Positions 37,101 through 51,066 of a DNA stretch of 64,000 nucleotides are shown here, piece by piece. Origin of the DNA: Anarhynchus alexandrinus (Eukaryota > Chordata > Aves > Charadriiformes > Charadriidae); assembly GCA_008711295.1 (NCBI GenBank), contig VUYV01000054.1, positions 2,230,595-2,294,594 of the forward strand, read 5' to 3'. Position 1 is the stretch's first letter. Each line of letters opens with the position of its first letter. The translations under genes were made by a program, and so were the position numbers. The notes beneath the pieces were generated by a model. That model was not told the DNA's origin and made no database searches. It saw only the letters and a list, made by a program, of their open reading frames with translations.

Positions 37101-38939
37101 AAGAAGTAAAAAAGAAGAACTCTCAACAATACAAATCTTGTTGATATTCAGGCATCTTTAAATCTATGGGACTGTAGAAACAAAACAGATACAATAAATG
37201 GGAACATGTCTAGAAGTACAATCTGGGTGCAATATTTCCCTTGAACATTTAACAATTTTTAAATGTTAACACATCAACGGGGAAGCTATGTGCAAAGCCA
37301 TATGCATATACCGTAGCTACCTATGCTGCTCCCTCCTGTAAAGTCTCATCATTGTAACTTAATATCCAGAGTAGTACATGAAAATATATCCATAGCGGCA
37401 CTACTGGAAATTAATAAAAATACTACTTTTTTTCCAGAGAGAAAAATACAAGAGATTACTATCTGTTATCTGCAGGTTTTACTATACTCTAAATAAATAA
37501 ACAAACCTCAAGAACTGCACTCCAGAAAAAACACGACATGATTGCTTATGGAGATGAACAGACAATTGGACTAAAAGCATCATTCCAATTCTGGAATCCC
37601 ACACTCCAGACATATCTTCTCTAGACCAGGCCCATTACTTGAACGTCCAGCAAACACTCAGCTGAAACTTCACTTACTCAACTTCTTCACTTTACTATTA
37701 CCTTTGTTTCCAGCATACTGGATTCCTTTCCCCTATATATTTCAGGGCCTTTCTAATGCAGAAATGACCTTTACATTGTCTGTAGGTATTTTCTTTAACC
37801 TCTCCCATCACAGAAGAATCCTAACATGAAAATAGAGGAACGGAGTAAGTTATTTGAAAGTACACAAGAGGAAACGGAGAAGTGCCAGATAAGTGTGAAG
37901 ATTGAGCCCAGCTGTGAGTTACTGAAATTCCTGTCCCACCAGTCCTAAAGCCTGGGCTGTCAATATTGCATAGGGAAGGTTCAATTGCCTATAAAACAAT
38001 TGAACTATACAATCCAGGACCAACAGGTGAATAAAACACAACTGAAAATCACAAAGAAAGAACTTTCTAGTTACCCGCTACAGCAGAGGCAATACCAGTA
38101 GGTTGTTTTCTACAGCAGTTGCACGTCAAAACTGCTTGCTATCTGAGCAGACTCAGCTGCTAGGCCTCAAGATGTATAGTATCTCTCACAACTTCCTAAT
38201 ACTAAGGTTGAATATTTATCTCCCACAAACCTGGAAAGATGTTACGGGCAACCATTGTAGACAAATTACAAAACCAGCTGATATACGTGCATATATATTA
38301 ATGCATCTCCACATATTAACCGTATAACTGCATAAACAGCTTTTAGATTGAGCTGGATCTGGAACATTTCAGTAGACAAAGATGTACTGTATGTGCATGT
38401 AATTTTTATTCACATAGAGAGAAAATACAAACCAAGATTAAACGAAGATGCATTTATTCTTGCCAATGTGGGATGAGACAGAACAGCAATTACAGAGCAA
38501 GAATATTAGTGAAATTTTTAGAATTGTGCCTATAAGCCACTTTAATACTCCAAAGAACACAAAAAACACATTTAAGTTAAGCAGTTGCACTGAAACAAGC
38601 GAAGCTACTCACAGACTGACGATAAAGGAATATCCTGTTTTACAGGGATTTCAAACCACTGTGCTTATCTCAATATTTTTTTTTTTGTAAGCATCTGGTC
38701 TTTTTATGAGGATGCGAGCAGAATTAAAATGAACATTAAAAATCTAGAACCTAATGCAAATTGGCCCAATTTTATTTCATGAAAAACAGAAAAGATTCAA
38801 TTCTTAGATATTTCTTATTTGATTGAAATCATACAGAATATGAGTTTCATAAATAGTCACCTAAGATGGAAAAGGGAGAAAATAACAGAATCCAGATACT
38901 CCAGATATGCATGCGCAATCGAGAAAGATAATCTTGGAT

Positions 38940-39009
38940 GAAACTCCACTGTATGTTCTCTACCTATTCAACCTGAAACTCCACTGTATACACTCTCCTT
39001 ATTCAACCT
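38940..39009. repeat. Tandem duplication, 35-bp unit, 2 copies
   Basis: Both units begin GAAACTCCACTGTAT and end ATTCAACCT (38940-38974 and 38975-39009); they differ mainly in the middle. Confidence 0.85.
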
Positions 39010-39379
39010 TAGTCTTAGTCTACCATTTTAGACACCTGTAATTCCACAATGGCTGGTTTGAATGTATGCACTATTTTCATACAAGAAAGCTCTACTAGAA
39101 GCTCTGCAAATCGTATATTTTAAAGAAACAAAACTGACCATCTGCTCTGAGTTAACAGCAATGACTAACATTTTCTATCAAGGCGTGCCATTTCAGATCA
39201 GTCCAATGTGAATGTTAATTAAAATTAACCACATATGTCTCTGAAGATTTTTTTCTTAATATCCAGAAAAGCCAAAGAGTCAATGTTGGGGACAATATTA
39301 TGAAATAATAGCACTTACGGATTTTATCATCTAACTTACGGAAGTGGTCTCCCTGAAGTATAGGGATCTTTTCAAGTTT

Positions 39380-39412
39380 GCACACACAGATATACAAACA
39401 CACACACACACA
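39380..39412. repeat. (CA)n microsatellite, interrupted
   Basis: A short CACACACA block is followed, after an AGATATACAA interruption, by about seven CA units (39398-39412). Confidence 0.85.
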
Positions 39413-42400
39413 ATTTTAAAGTGAAAATGAAGAGAAGATACGCTGATCAGTATATAGCCAAGCTTGGATAATGAAGTATCTAGATTTCTATATGTAATCC
39501 AGAACAGAAATGCAGCCAAAATTAACGTCACACAGGCCAAAACTGGCAGTGGTAACAGTAACTGGCACTAAAACATTCCGTAACTCCCTGGAGAAGAAGG
39601 TTTGATCATTTTCATGGTGAGGGATAGAAGCCTGTTTTGGAACCTGCCTTGGGGCCACACAGATGCAAAAGCTGCTCACAGCTGTCAGAGCCTCATCACA
39701 CACAGAGGGACCACATCTGCTGTTCCAGTCCTGTGCTCCTCTGGATGTAGTAGTGGGACACAGACCTTGCTGGGTCACAGTGAGCAAATAAAGTTAAACT
39801 GTCCTGCAGGCTGAGTCAAGTCTATCAGCCATGACTTAGCTTGTGCTTACAAGACTCGCGTCTCTGGCAGGTGTCACTAACGTTTCAGATCCCATAAAAT
39901 CACTTAGGGAATTTTCTTGAAGTACAGTGTAATTATTATGTTTAAGGTACGGGTTTGGCACTGCTGTTTCCTTTCCCTGAGAATCCCTTTTTGGTCTGTA
40001 ATACCAGTTTTAAACCTCAATGCTCGCACCATCTATCCACCATACTACATTTATTTATCATACAAAGAAATCTTGTCAATAATGACAAGAAGGAAAATTC
40101 CAGAAAAAACAACAATCTTTTTTTTCTTTTTTTTTTTTTAATGGAATGGACTTGAGGGATAAAGGCTAGTTATTTTTTGGGGTTGTATATTTTTCCTATT
40201 CTTAAATATTGTACTCATTAGCATCTTAGAAGTTTGTTTACAAACGTTAGCAGCTTTTTTCTGGATTAAATTTGTGGGGTTTTTAATTAGATTCTCATTC
40301 TTCCATTTCTAACAGAGAGGGCTCTGAACAGCTTACAGTCCAGTTCTTCCTGGGGCTTAGCTTTCTGAGTAATTCAAAAACAGTAACTAAACATACATCC
40401 CATCTTAGGCTTTCTCCTTTAACCTGGCTTCCATCCAACACCTCCCCTGACCCGGTCTCCTTTCACTAGTTCCCTTTATTTTGGCTCTTGCCCAATTTCC
40501 CTTATATATGGATACCAGTTAACCAGTTGCTGTCCATAAGAAGAAATTCAGTACTTAAAGCTCTAGTGCATTTGGAGTCCCAGAGAAGACTTGTGCTCCA
40601 TCCCCTTCTAGAGCAACACTCAGACAACAACATGCACCCAAAATAAATACCGTCATACCTTTCACGTAGTAGACATAGCATACTTTCCTGGGTCCTACTA
40701 GACAACACAGTTTCTTGTGCAATATGATTCCTCACAGTCAGAGTGTACTCAAGAGTCAGTAGCTAAAATTTACCATCTGGCAGTTCTATTTCCAGTCCTA
40801 TTGTGTGCCCTCCAAACTTGCTTTTGATCGCTCTCCTCTTGACATTCATCTGTTTCTCAGATTAAGGATCTGTTTCTACAATGAGCCTGCCCCAGACAGT
40901 CAGCTCTCATGCAGAGATGGTAGGTTCTGTCATACTGCTTCATGATTACTGAGGAGCATTTAGTTCTCAGGAACCTATGCTTGTGAAGGCAAATAGGAAC
41001 AGTTCTGTGCTTTCTATTTGCCCCTCACATCCCCCTGTCATACAGAACCACAGAGGTGAGGAAAGTAACACCATTACTTGGTTTCGTCTGGATCCTGGTT
41101 GGGCAGGAAAGTAAAAGACAGGGAGACTTGGGATCTTCCTCTGCAAGGAAAGGAGAATTTCACAGGCTGGTTTCTGCATCTTTGGCTCAAAGGAAAGTAA
41201 TGAGCCTGAAGAGGAACAAAGCTTCCTGCATAAGAAAGACTACTGATAAGAGACTCAACCAGGTAACTCTTCCTCATCATATGGTTGCTACTCCCAGTAT
41301 TGGTAGGAAAGGCCTGAAAACTCACCAACTCAACTAACACTTCAGCCTACTACCATTTTATAATCCCCAAAATCTTTACCTAGTAGAATCTCTTCTCCCA
41401 CAAAAGAGAAAGAATTCATCTCTCCAGACTTGGAGAAGAGGTGGAAAGGAAGCTTTTTTTTCCTGCTTGTAGCAGAGAAAGAGAGCTTTTACTCATCATT
41501 CCTCCTTTACTTAAAAGAGAAGTAGCATTTAGATGGAGTTGTAATACAGTAATATAATTTATTGACCAATAAATCAGGAAAGAAGTGCAACTACTCTACT
41601 GCAAAGACAAAGGACTACTTTAGAACGACACAGAATGTAGTAAAATAGTGCCCTGTGGATCCTGTAGTCAACTGGGCAAGATCATGAGAAATAATGACTG
41701 CTTGCTCTTTTTAATTAGGGAGGGATGGGACCCTTGCATAGATCCTAAAGGGAGGCACATTTAAGACTACAGTTCTTCTCCCAGACTACAGTACTTAACT
41801 AGAAGAAAAAGCACCAATCAGCAAATAATTTTTACAGGAAATACATGAGGAATAGGCAAAGTGTTTGCAATGAAATCCTAGAAGGAAAGTAAACTCTGTG
41901 GCACGGGCAAAATTTGTTTTGTTTGCTCTTGAACTCTGCACAAGAGTCTTACACATTCATCACTGAGGACATCACAGGTTAATCTACTGTATGTAAGCAC
42001 AGGCACTGAACAAAATCCTCTCTCCTCCATTCTTAGCTCTGCTTAAGAAAGTCAATCAGCAGCTGCATCTACACAACTTCACATTATTTTCTACAGCAGT
42101 ACTGCAAATATTAGGTTTTTTCCTACAATATAATTATTTTCAAATACTTTTAATATATTTGATCTCTTTTCCAGTCTAAAAGACTTGGCAGCAGTTTACT
42201 GTGGAGGAGAAAAAGATGGTCAACGCAAAACAGCACTCATTTTCTTGACAGCTTTAGGTTTAGACGCGTACTGCTTGACCCTACAGCTCAACTTCAGTTG
42301 CTTAAAGGCAGACTCATGCAGATGGATACGGCCAAAAATGATCCAGGAGTCAAAGAGCACTCACTCTAATATACTTTGCTTTAATATCCAGTGCTGCTAA

Positions 42401-45400
42401 GTAAAGTAAACTAGAGGAGTCCATCTCCAAAGGTCTTCCACAGTATCTATAAATTAAGTAGACGGGCACACTCAAAAACTTTAAACAAATCACTTAGTTT
42501 GCTGAAAAACAAAACTCATCCCCTCCATTCTTTAAGCAATGCTATATCTATTTCACAACAAGATTTTTCCTTTTTTTTTTTTTCAAATTTTAATTAGAAA
42601 GTAACAGGAAAATAATTTAATAATTTCACAACGCAGCCTTTTCATAGACATGCAATTATGCTCATTTCATGAGAATTTATCTCCACTGTGAAATCAATCG
42701 TCACAGTCTCCATTTACTATACATTACCAAGTCACATTTGATTTCTGTCAGAGAACTGTTGACTTCTGCAGTAAATCAAAATGACAGATACTGTTAGTTT
42801 CCTTCTGCATCTATCCCCAAGCCTCAGCTAAGTCACGATGGTTTTTCCTTCTATGCAGTGAAATGAGCATTTTCCTGGTAACTATATTTCAGAACTGGAA
42901 AGGTTTTCATAAATGGAAAAAATGCAGTGCATAATCCAGGAAACTATTGAAATGTACAGTATCAGAAACATATGGCTGTAGCAAATACCTATGCAGTGAG
43001 GGGCTGGGAATGAAAAAGAGAACAGGCTTATTAAAATTCTTCTCCTAGAGGAATTTTGCTTGAAAATTAAAATACTTTAATTGAACATCAAAAAAGTTTG
43101 CGCAGTCAATGAAAAAAAAAATGCTGCAGATTATGGAAAAAAAAGAGATACAGAATAATCTCCATGCTATCATGGAAGCTGGAACAGATGATTTTGCCTT
43201 TGTTCTTTAATGATCTGCATCTTAAATAGCAAAATGGTTCCATAACCAGAACCCTCAGTGGGCAAACTCAGAAACAGAAAGCTGATTTCTTTCTCAATTG
43301 CTAGGGCTTTTTTTAATTTAAAAAAAAAAAAAATTACAACCCAGCCAGAAACTAAGTTAATTTTCACATGAATTTTGAAAAGCAAGCCATATTCACACAC
43401 ACATTCAGAAATCAACGCATTAGCATAAAGTAAAACAACGACAAGACTCCTTATTTCAACAGATCTTTACCAATTCCCTGTTTCAGTTTCCCTAAGGATC
43501 TGGAACAGGGAACACAGTCCCAAGTTGAGGGCCAGATCACTTTACTCAAGCCCCAGTATCCCTGCTTCTGCTGACACAAACTATGAATTTAGGAGGCAGT
43601 GGAAAGTGGTAATAAACTTGTTTGACCAATTGCGCCAACAGGCAGATTTTTTGAAATAATCAAAAATCAGATGTTTTATAGTAAAAGGAATTGACATCAT
43701 AATTAGAATTCAATAAATATTTCTTCAAGAACAAGTTCTGTCTCCTTTTAAGCTGGAAGACTGTCTTCATAAACAGCCTCTCCCAAGGCAAAGTTATTTT
43801 GTCGTCTTATCACTGTGCTGTCATGTCTTAACATGCCCATATAGATATAAGGATGTTTTTAGAGCAGCTTGCAGATGCTGGAGGGCCTACTCACAGCCAC
43901 AGGGCAGGGTTATTACAGACATGGCAAACATTTTAGACATCTGATTTTGAAATCCTTACTGTCCAGTGTATGTGATTCAGCGAAAAGGTCAATGTACCCA
44001 AACACCCAAGTAACACCCAAATAAATCCCAAACTTGCCAATGGAAATGCATGCTTCTCTTGGATTTTCACAGCAGTTCAGTGATTAATATTTAACATGAT
44101 GAAAATACTCAAAGCTATTAGCCAAAACAAAGGAGAAACAATGAGCTAAAATTAACAGATTTTTCATGGAAGGAACTTAATATGTACAGCTGATATCAAG
44201 CCACCAGGACAAAGTTATCTTTCTTTACTGATATACGTTAAATTTTGGGATGATTCACACACATCTAGAGCAAAATAGTCAGAATTACATTAATTTCCAG
44301 CATCTGAAGATCATTTATGTTTTCAAAACATGAGAAGTTTTTCAAAGCTTTTTTCTGTGCTCCAGAAACGCAAGTGGTCAAGTGTTTGAAATCTTATTCC
44401 CAGCAAGTATGTGTGCAACATACTTTCAAAGGGCATCTCCTGGCAGACAATGTCCACATGTAGGCTAGCTGACATGTCAGCAGATGTAGGCAAAGCCTTC
44501 ATGGGGTAGTTCAGAGCGAGACTCACATTGCGTCCTCATGTTTCTGGGGCCAGAAGAAACTTGACAGCCCAGAAGTCCTGTGCTTTGCTTTTACTTTGCG
44601 GGAGGGAGGGGCATTCCTTGCTTCTGAAAGGACTATTTCTGGCCAGTTCAGGAGTAACAACAGCTGAGTCTGCAGGGAGCTACATATCTTGAGCATCATC
44701 TTGAGCAACATCTGAATGTATTGCCAAGCTTTGGCGATGCAAGGGGGGAGCGGGTGTGAAGGGACTTAGCAGAAGAGAAGAGGAAGACAAGGGCATCTAT
44801 CTATGCTACCACTACAATTAATTTTACTTATTTTCCTGAAAAAGAACTTACAGAAATTGCACTTTTTCTGCTGAAATGCAATTCCACTCCAAATGCAACT
44901 CTCCTCTTCAGTAAAAACAATAACAATAAAAATTTACAGGTCACTTGTATGTCTTTAAGTATTGTCACGTTTCCTTAACTTATTTGTTCACAGTAATCTG
45001 AATTGACTATACATCAGGAGTAGGCTTCCATAGAGTACCCACATGACTTAAATCAAAGGACGGAGTCTGAAAGGAAAAGTATGAGGCAAACACTACAAAG
45101 CAAAGGTTCTAATTAATTAGGGAGGCAGAGGAATCTCATTTGTTCTCCATTCAGCAATATTTAAACCCAAACAAACAATAGAATGACTCCCAAGATCACA
45201 GACAGGCAAGATTTTCCACTGGAGAAAGTGAAAAGCTATGACGTTTTTGTGATTTACACCAGTTGAATCTGGTCACAAGGTACAGAAGTCATGAATGTTT
45301 TGGTAAGACTAAGTGATTGCCAAAGAAAACAAAAATAGGATCAGGAGATGATTATTTAGCCATACAGAAGAACTAGATGACTAATCATGAAGTTGTTTCA

Positions 45401-45594
45401 CCCCATGAGTGGCTAGGAGAACACTAACCTTTCATCCCATGGTTATGCAACAGCAAAGAAGCAGATAAATCAAAGGCATCAAGATCTTTGTTCACTCAAC
45501 ATAGTGGAAATACCAGAACTGCACTCTCAGTTATTAAAATGCTCAGCTAGATACAGTTTTATGGAAGCATCTGCAGAAAAGCATGTTTTCTTAC

Positions 45595-45704
45595 CTCTGC
45601 TCCGTGTTAAACAATGCAAAGATATGTTTGCTAGACATGAAGCTCTTTTCAACATCTCGCACTTTCAAGTTGTCCAAAGGAAGCATATACTTCTTCTCTT
45701 TTTC
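45595..45704 (-). CDS. DNM3: DNM3 exon: central part of the PH domain
   Basis: This 110-bp exon encodes 36 codons plus two bases. It reads [20 protein letters not shown] followed by [16 protein letters not shown], and the final AG is completed to arginine by the next exon. It is the central beta-sheet of the dynamin PH domain; the preceding exon should end at the SWYKDDE motif, which I could not find up to position 64000. The acceptor is GTTTTCTTCCAG before base 45704, and the donor GTAAGA begins at 45594. Phase is 0 at entry and 2 at exit, and it matches the downstream exon exactly. The basic EKEKKYM segment corresponds to the region altered in DNM2-linked Charcot-Marie-Tooth disease. VRDVEKSF, with V and S, fits DNM3 as I remember it. 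Confidence 0.95.
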
Positions 45705-46322
45705 CTGGAAGAAAACAGATTAAAACAACACTATGTGAGAAGTCTCAAAGAAGCCTGATCTCAGCAAGCTCTGCTTAGTTGGTAATGCCTTCAGTACATT
45801 TATTATCATAAGAGAATATCCAAAATTGAAATGTCTGCTTAGCTTTCCTCAGATGAAATGAAACCTCAATTCTAGTTCTGATCCTTCTGACCCTTTCAAA
45901 ACATTTCCATACAAAAATTCCATCTCAAATACATAAGCATCTGCATTTGTTATTCTTCATTCCTCTGAATTCTAAAAAGAAAATGGTCAGACATAACTAA
46001 AAGTATCTAATCAATACAGAATTCTTCTACCATGTCCAAGTAGCAACTGGAGTAACCTGTGACATAAAATTAATTTCTATCTAGAATTACTATTATTAAT
46101 TTTTTAGGGGTGTCATTTGATGATCCAAGAGATAAATTTTCATTCCTCCCATGGAAAATACAAAAATCATACAAATCTACCAAAATCATACCATCATCAA
46201 GCTTTTATATATACCATACACAAACAAAATCAGACTCTAATCTAACCAGCTTGTTCTCCAAACATCAGGAATGATCTATTCACTCTTGCTGTAGCCAATT
46301 CCTTTTGCGTTTTCATCTCAAC

Positions 46323-46356
46323 TCTCATTTACAGCACATTCTCATTTACAGCACAA
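46323..46356. repeat. Tandem duplication, 17-bp unit, 2 copies
   Basis: TCTCATTTACAGCACAT (46323-46339) is followed directly by TCTCATTTACAGCACAA (46340-46356), with one difference in 17. Confidence 0.85.
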
Positions 46357-48810
46357 TCCCTATAATTTCTTTTCTAGGTTTCTTGCTCCCTGTCACTCCA
46401 AATTAAGGACTAGTAACACTCTCAAGCTACTTTACGATGTCAGAACAAAAAACCCCTAAGATTATTAGCTGTCCCATTGTGTTAAAATTCCTTGAAGTCC
46501 CTTGTACTGATGGATAAACAAGGGCAAAACTCTCCATTTTGTTCTGCAAATACACCTGATACTATGTAGAAGCGATCCAAAGACAAGAAGGGCAACACTT
46601 GCATCCTCATACCCCCATTCTGGTTTTGCACATCACATTAAAATTGCTGACAAGGGTGCTAACACAGTACAGAGTTTAACAGCTTTTAAAGGCCATCAAG
46701 GTTACTGTTAAGGTTGGTGCTACTACCATGGCAGCAACAGAGTGGGGAGAGGATTTATGCCCTGGAATTTGTGCAGCGGATACCAAATGGAGTTTTCGTA
46801 AATTTGGCTACCCATTGACTCTACAGAAGTTCAACAAAACCCCAAAGTTGAAAAGCTTAGTATTCCTTCACAGTCCCTTATCTGCCAACACGAAGCAAGA
46901 CTGACTGGTCTCCGTCTAGCCATCATCAGAACTAGCCGTAGAGTCTAGCACCCACTGCACTTGCTGGAGAATTGTGAACTTGGACATCACTTACTGTGGT
47001 TGGCTCAGGTAAGAAATATGCATGTGATAATAGTTTATTGTATGCCATAGAACAGGAAAAAAGGGACAAACCAAACTAGGACTCATTTTTCTCAATACAT
47101 ATTTCCCAGAAGAAATGCACAGAAGTAACTTCCCACTGCACAGAACTGGAAGAAGTCCTAGATAGACTTGAGATGTGTGTACTGTGAGGGCAGATGCAAT
47201 TCAACTTGGCTAAGCTTCAGGAGATTGCAAAACTAAACTGGATGAGAATGTACCTAAGAATGAAACTATAAAAATACAGTGATGTGTCTAACAATGGCTC
47301 ACTTTCCTAGACAGCTTCATAACAGATCTCAGTAGAGGAAAAAGCATATTTCAAGGGCCCTTCTGGAAAAGCATGCTTTCTACTGTCTTGTTTTGTTCAA
47401 TACAAAACTTATCAAATCCATGGTGAGAGTATTAAATAAAAAGTATGTGATGGATTTTCAAATTGCCTCTAGCTTGGCCATCCTAGAACTTATTACCCAC
47501 AAAAGATCATACATATGTATATTCTTCACTCTCTTGGCTAACAACAATTCTGATGAAGGAGTATAGTTCTGTGCTATTCTATAGCTATTTATCACAGTTT
47601 ATATCTATATTCTGCTTCCAGGGAATATATAGTCTCTGAACCTTTGCAGCTCTCCCTGAAGGGAAAATAGGCTGTCATCCATTCAGTAAGTATTACAACC
47701 GAGATAAATAAAAATAAGCAAAGTAAATTCATAATTTACCAGTAAAAAAGAAGTGAATAAATAATAGTAAATGAAACTAAATAAAGAAAGTATAGATCAG
47801 ATATTTATGTATAAAAACTAGAAGTACACCGTCCTCTAATACTGATTTTTATTGATATGATCTGTTTTGATATTATAAACTTACATCCTACATAGTTCTG
47901 GTAGCATTTAAAAGGTAACAATGTGTTAGCTTTGCTGCCATGACAAAGTGACACACACTTGAAAAAAATCTTAGCACACAAATTCAGGAGAACACATATT
48001 AAACTTTGTATCAAAAGCAAATAATTTTTTTCAGTTGAAAGCTGGACTGCATGGTAATGTAAGTTACTTTGTTTTCTATTTCAAACATTTAGGACAGGTT
48101 ATATAAATAAAAAATCCTTTGGGCAGAAATATCAATGCTATTTATTCCATCAAAACTAAGAAAAAACCTAGATTTTCTTAATTTTTATTCTTTAAAATTT
48201 ATCTTTCACTATTAAAGAATATGCTTGTAATGATTTACTATTCAATTACCAGAAATTTAAGAAGTTTCTGATGAATCGTTTGTTCGGACAGACACTATTT
48301 ACTGACAAACCAAGCAACCATGGATGAGTAAAAATAGAAACTGATGAAAAAACTATACCAAGAAACTGATTGTCTAAACAAAAATTCCACAAGCTGGAAA
48401 GTTTTATAAATGTTTGATGCCAAACTGTGAGAAAGTGTTTCTTCTGCAGCCACCAGGAAAAAGGAAATGCCTACTGAAGGCTAAGAAGTGGTTGGTATTT
48501 ATTTACATGGCCTCCTACCCACACGCTGAGACAGAGCAGTTTCCAAGAAAGGGAAATCATAGGGTGCCTATGCTTGAAGCAAACACAGACAGCATGTCAC
48601 GTATGGGAGATCAGACCTAAATACTGCTTAAGTCCAGGAGAAAGGTATTACTGCAACATCAAAATATGGCAGCAAAAGCCATAGCAAGTTTGGGGCTTTT
48701 TTGTTTTCCCCCAAGGAAAGAGGAAAAAAAATAAATATATAAATGGAGCATGAGCTAATTCACCAGCAGATGAGCCCAACATCATTTCAGCCTTAGATCA
48801 ACTAATATTA

Positions 48811-49408
48811 TGTTATGGTGTTACTGTTCACTCAACTCCTGCTTAGACTTTGGCTGACCCGGCTCATGCTAAGGCCCACTGTGTGCTGGGAGCAGCACCA
48901 CTAGGTCCAAGGAGAGCAGCACCTGGGCAGGACGGGTGGCCAGGAAGAGCTGGAGGCCACTATCCAGCCATTACCATCTGCAGATTGTGGTCTCTGGCAG
49001 CCATTATCTGTTGTCTGGCAGTCTTGTCAGAATCTGCTAACTTATGGAAATGGTAAAGACCAAACCTCCAAGCTGGAAGGTATAAAACATCAGCTTACCC
49101 AAAAAGCTTTTGAAGTGGATCCAACAGCAGCCAGACTGCTGAGGCTTTCATGCTGCCCAGTGTGATACAGGGGACACCCACACCATGAAGAAGGAGGAAG
49201 AATGGGCACTCCTACCCTCAGCTAGGTACCTCGTTTATTTCTTTTGCTCGTAGGTGCACAGTATTAAGAGCCACAGATTGTAAGTTATGAAATCTTATGA
49301 CTTGAACTGTGAATAAGTGAGTTAATGTGATAGGCTAGTGTGGGCAAAAGGGGATTGAGCCCCTGTTTGTTGTTCTTAATGAACTCCTGAAATAAAGTTT
49401 AAATCACA
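48811..49408 (+). mobile_element. LTR-like island (weak)
   Basis: This interval is clearly more GC-rich than its surroundings in its first half. It contains GGTATAAAACATC with a TATAAAA box at 49081-49087 and an AATAAA at 49391-49396 followed by a CA about 10 nt later. That is the order of a retroviral LTR promoter and polyadenylation signal, in plus orientation. A start at TGTTATGGTG (48811) is plausible. No matching target-site duplication was found for any TG/CA pair I tried, so the boundaries are uncertain. It could instead be a degraded LTR fragment or a lncRNA exon. No retroviral protein frame adjoins it. Confidence 0.4.
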
Positions 49409-51052
49409 GAGTATGTTGTCCTGTAAATTTGAGAGATCCGAATGGACCTTGACACATGGCTGGGCAAAAAAAAGCTCTAGCCAGGACTATCTGGGCATGT
49501 TTCCCACCCTGAGAGGGTGACAGCCTAAGAAACAGGGAATGTATGAAGCCTGGGAGGAATGGGGCTAGGCACACTTCTACAAGTGACGACATGCACATAA
49601 CTGTGGGTCCAGTTTGTCCCCCTCAGCATTTGTTCTTTTTTATTTATAGATTTTTATTTTTATAATGGGGCAGAGAACTTAATCGTGACATGAGGGGAAA
49701 AACCAGCACGTGCTGATCTCATGTAGACACTTTGCCTCTCTTTTTCCCATAAAGAGTAGAGGAGAAGGAGGAAAAAGTGGGAGGTAGCATGTCCCATTCC
49801 TGTCTCTTTGACATGAAAAAAAATCCCCATAGTGCACCTTAGAAAAACAAACCAACCTGCTAGCCTGGGGAGTCCTTCCCACCCTTGAGACGATGTTTCA
49901 CCACTCCTGGGCATAAGTAGCGCTCACATCCTTAATGGACTAGTTCTGTTCTCTGACAGGCGAGTAAGCTGCCAGGAACTGACAGCATGATGTAAATATG
50001 CCATATTACAACTGCCCCTTCCTTCTGCAGTGTTTAAATGTACTAAAAATAAATACTGCTGAAGTCCAAAATGGCACAAGGGATGCAAAAAATACAACAG
50101 CATCTCCCCTTCCCCCAGCAAGGTCTCAGCCAGCACTTCCAAGCTAATGAACTTCATTTTCAGCCAGGGGCAGGAATCATTCTCTGCTTTTGGAACTTTG
50201 CAGGGTCCGTCAGAACAGCAGCAGAAGAAACCTTGGGCACAATGTTAGCTAACTAGATTATAAGGGGAACAGAATTCCTTTGCTTCAAAGAAAAAAGATT
50301 GTTAAATTACTTCATCTTCTTCCAGTTATCAAAGATGATTCTCATTTTTATTTGTCATTTCAAAATGGCTACTGTGCAACAGCAGCAGACAGGACAAACT
50401 CTACTCCTCATTTTGTATCCCAAGAAACAGAAGCAAAATTCAGGCAGGACAATTTAAATATATGATGCTCAGACACTGAAAGGCAGGTCTGAGCCTGAGC
50501 GTTGACCTAATCGCACTTTCAGTTACGTCACGGGGAATTGAGCTGGTTTGCTCACCACTTTGTAATGCTTTTTAGAACACCAGTTTCAAACCGTGGCTTC
50601 ATGACACCAACCAAACCCTGCCTATGCCGACTATGGGGACTACAAGTCCAAAGAAATCAAGCTCCCAACTGGAAATGCCAGCCACAATGGAAAAGTTGGA
50701 ACAAAGGCTGGTTTACAGCAGGATTCATTCTGTGCATCCTTTCAAAACTTGCATTACTTTCAAAAGTAATTACTGGGCACTGAGAGCAAATAGAGGTATC
50801 CATGAAACACCTCTGCCATTAGTATCACGCATTAACAAGTATTAGGCATTAATGAGACATAATAGCGAACTACTTTAAAATCGTAAACTGAGGAAGGACA
50901 GCTTTGAATTACAGCTTGAGAACAGCATATAATAAGGTTGACATTTCTGCCTCTGAACCAGATTTCCAGATCAGCACTCTACTGCTCTATTTGTTTCCAT
51001 ATCAGTAACTCAGGCTTAAATACTAACCAGATTCACAGGCATCATGTTAGAC

Positions 51053-51066
51053 TTTTTTTTTTTTTT
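51053..51066. repeat. Poly-T run (14)
   Basis: An uninterrupted run of 14 T on the plus strand. No retroposon body is recognised next to it. Confidence 0.8.

Larger units (their letters stand above)
34118..45594 (-). other. DNM3: DNM3 intron of 11.5 kb between two PH exons
   Basis: This phase-2 intron splits an arginine codon (AG|G). The donor GTAAGA is at 45594 and the acceptor TTTGTTCTAG ends at 34118. It is AT-rich, with a 35-bp tandem duplication (38940-39009), a CA microsatellite (39380-39412) and scattered poly-T or poly-A runs (for example around 40118-40139, 42562 and 43320). An interval near 39600-39830 is less AT-rich and ends in an AATAAA, but has no coherent frame. I see no nested gene. 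Confidence 0.85.

Noticed and set aside
39600..39830. Less AT-rich interval ending in AATAAA, considered as a terminal exon or LTR
   Set aside because: No TG/CA ends, no duplication, no coherent frame, and no splice acceptor clearly tied to it.
45195..45215. CACAGACAGGCA match to part of miR-214
   Set aside because: A 12-base match with no complementary arm nearby; not a precursor.
50753..50770. ATTACTTT-CA-AAAGTAAT short inverted repeat
   Set aside because: An eight-base AT-rich palindrome is expected by chance.
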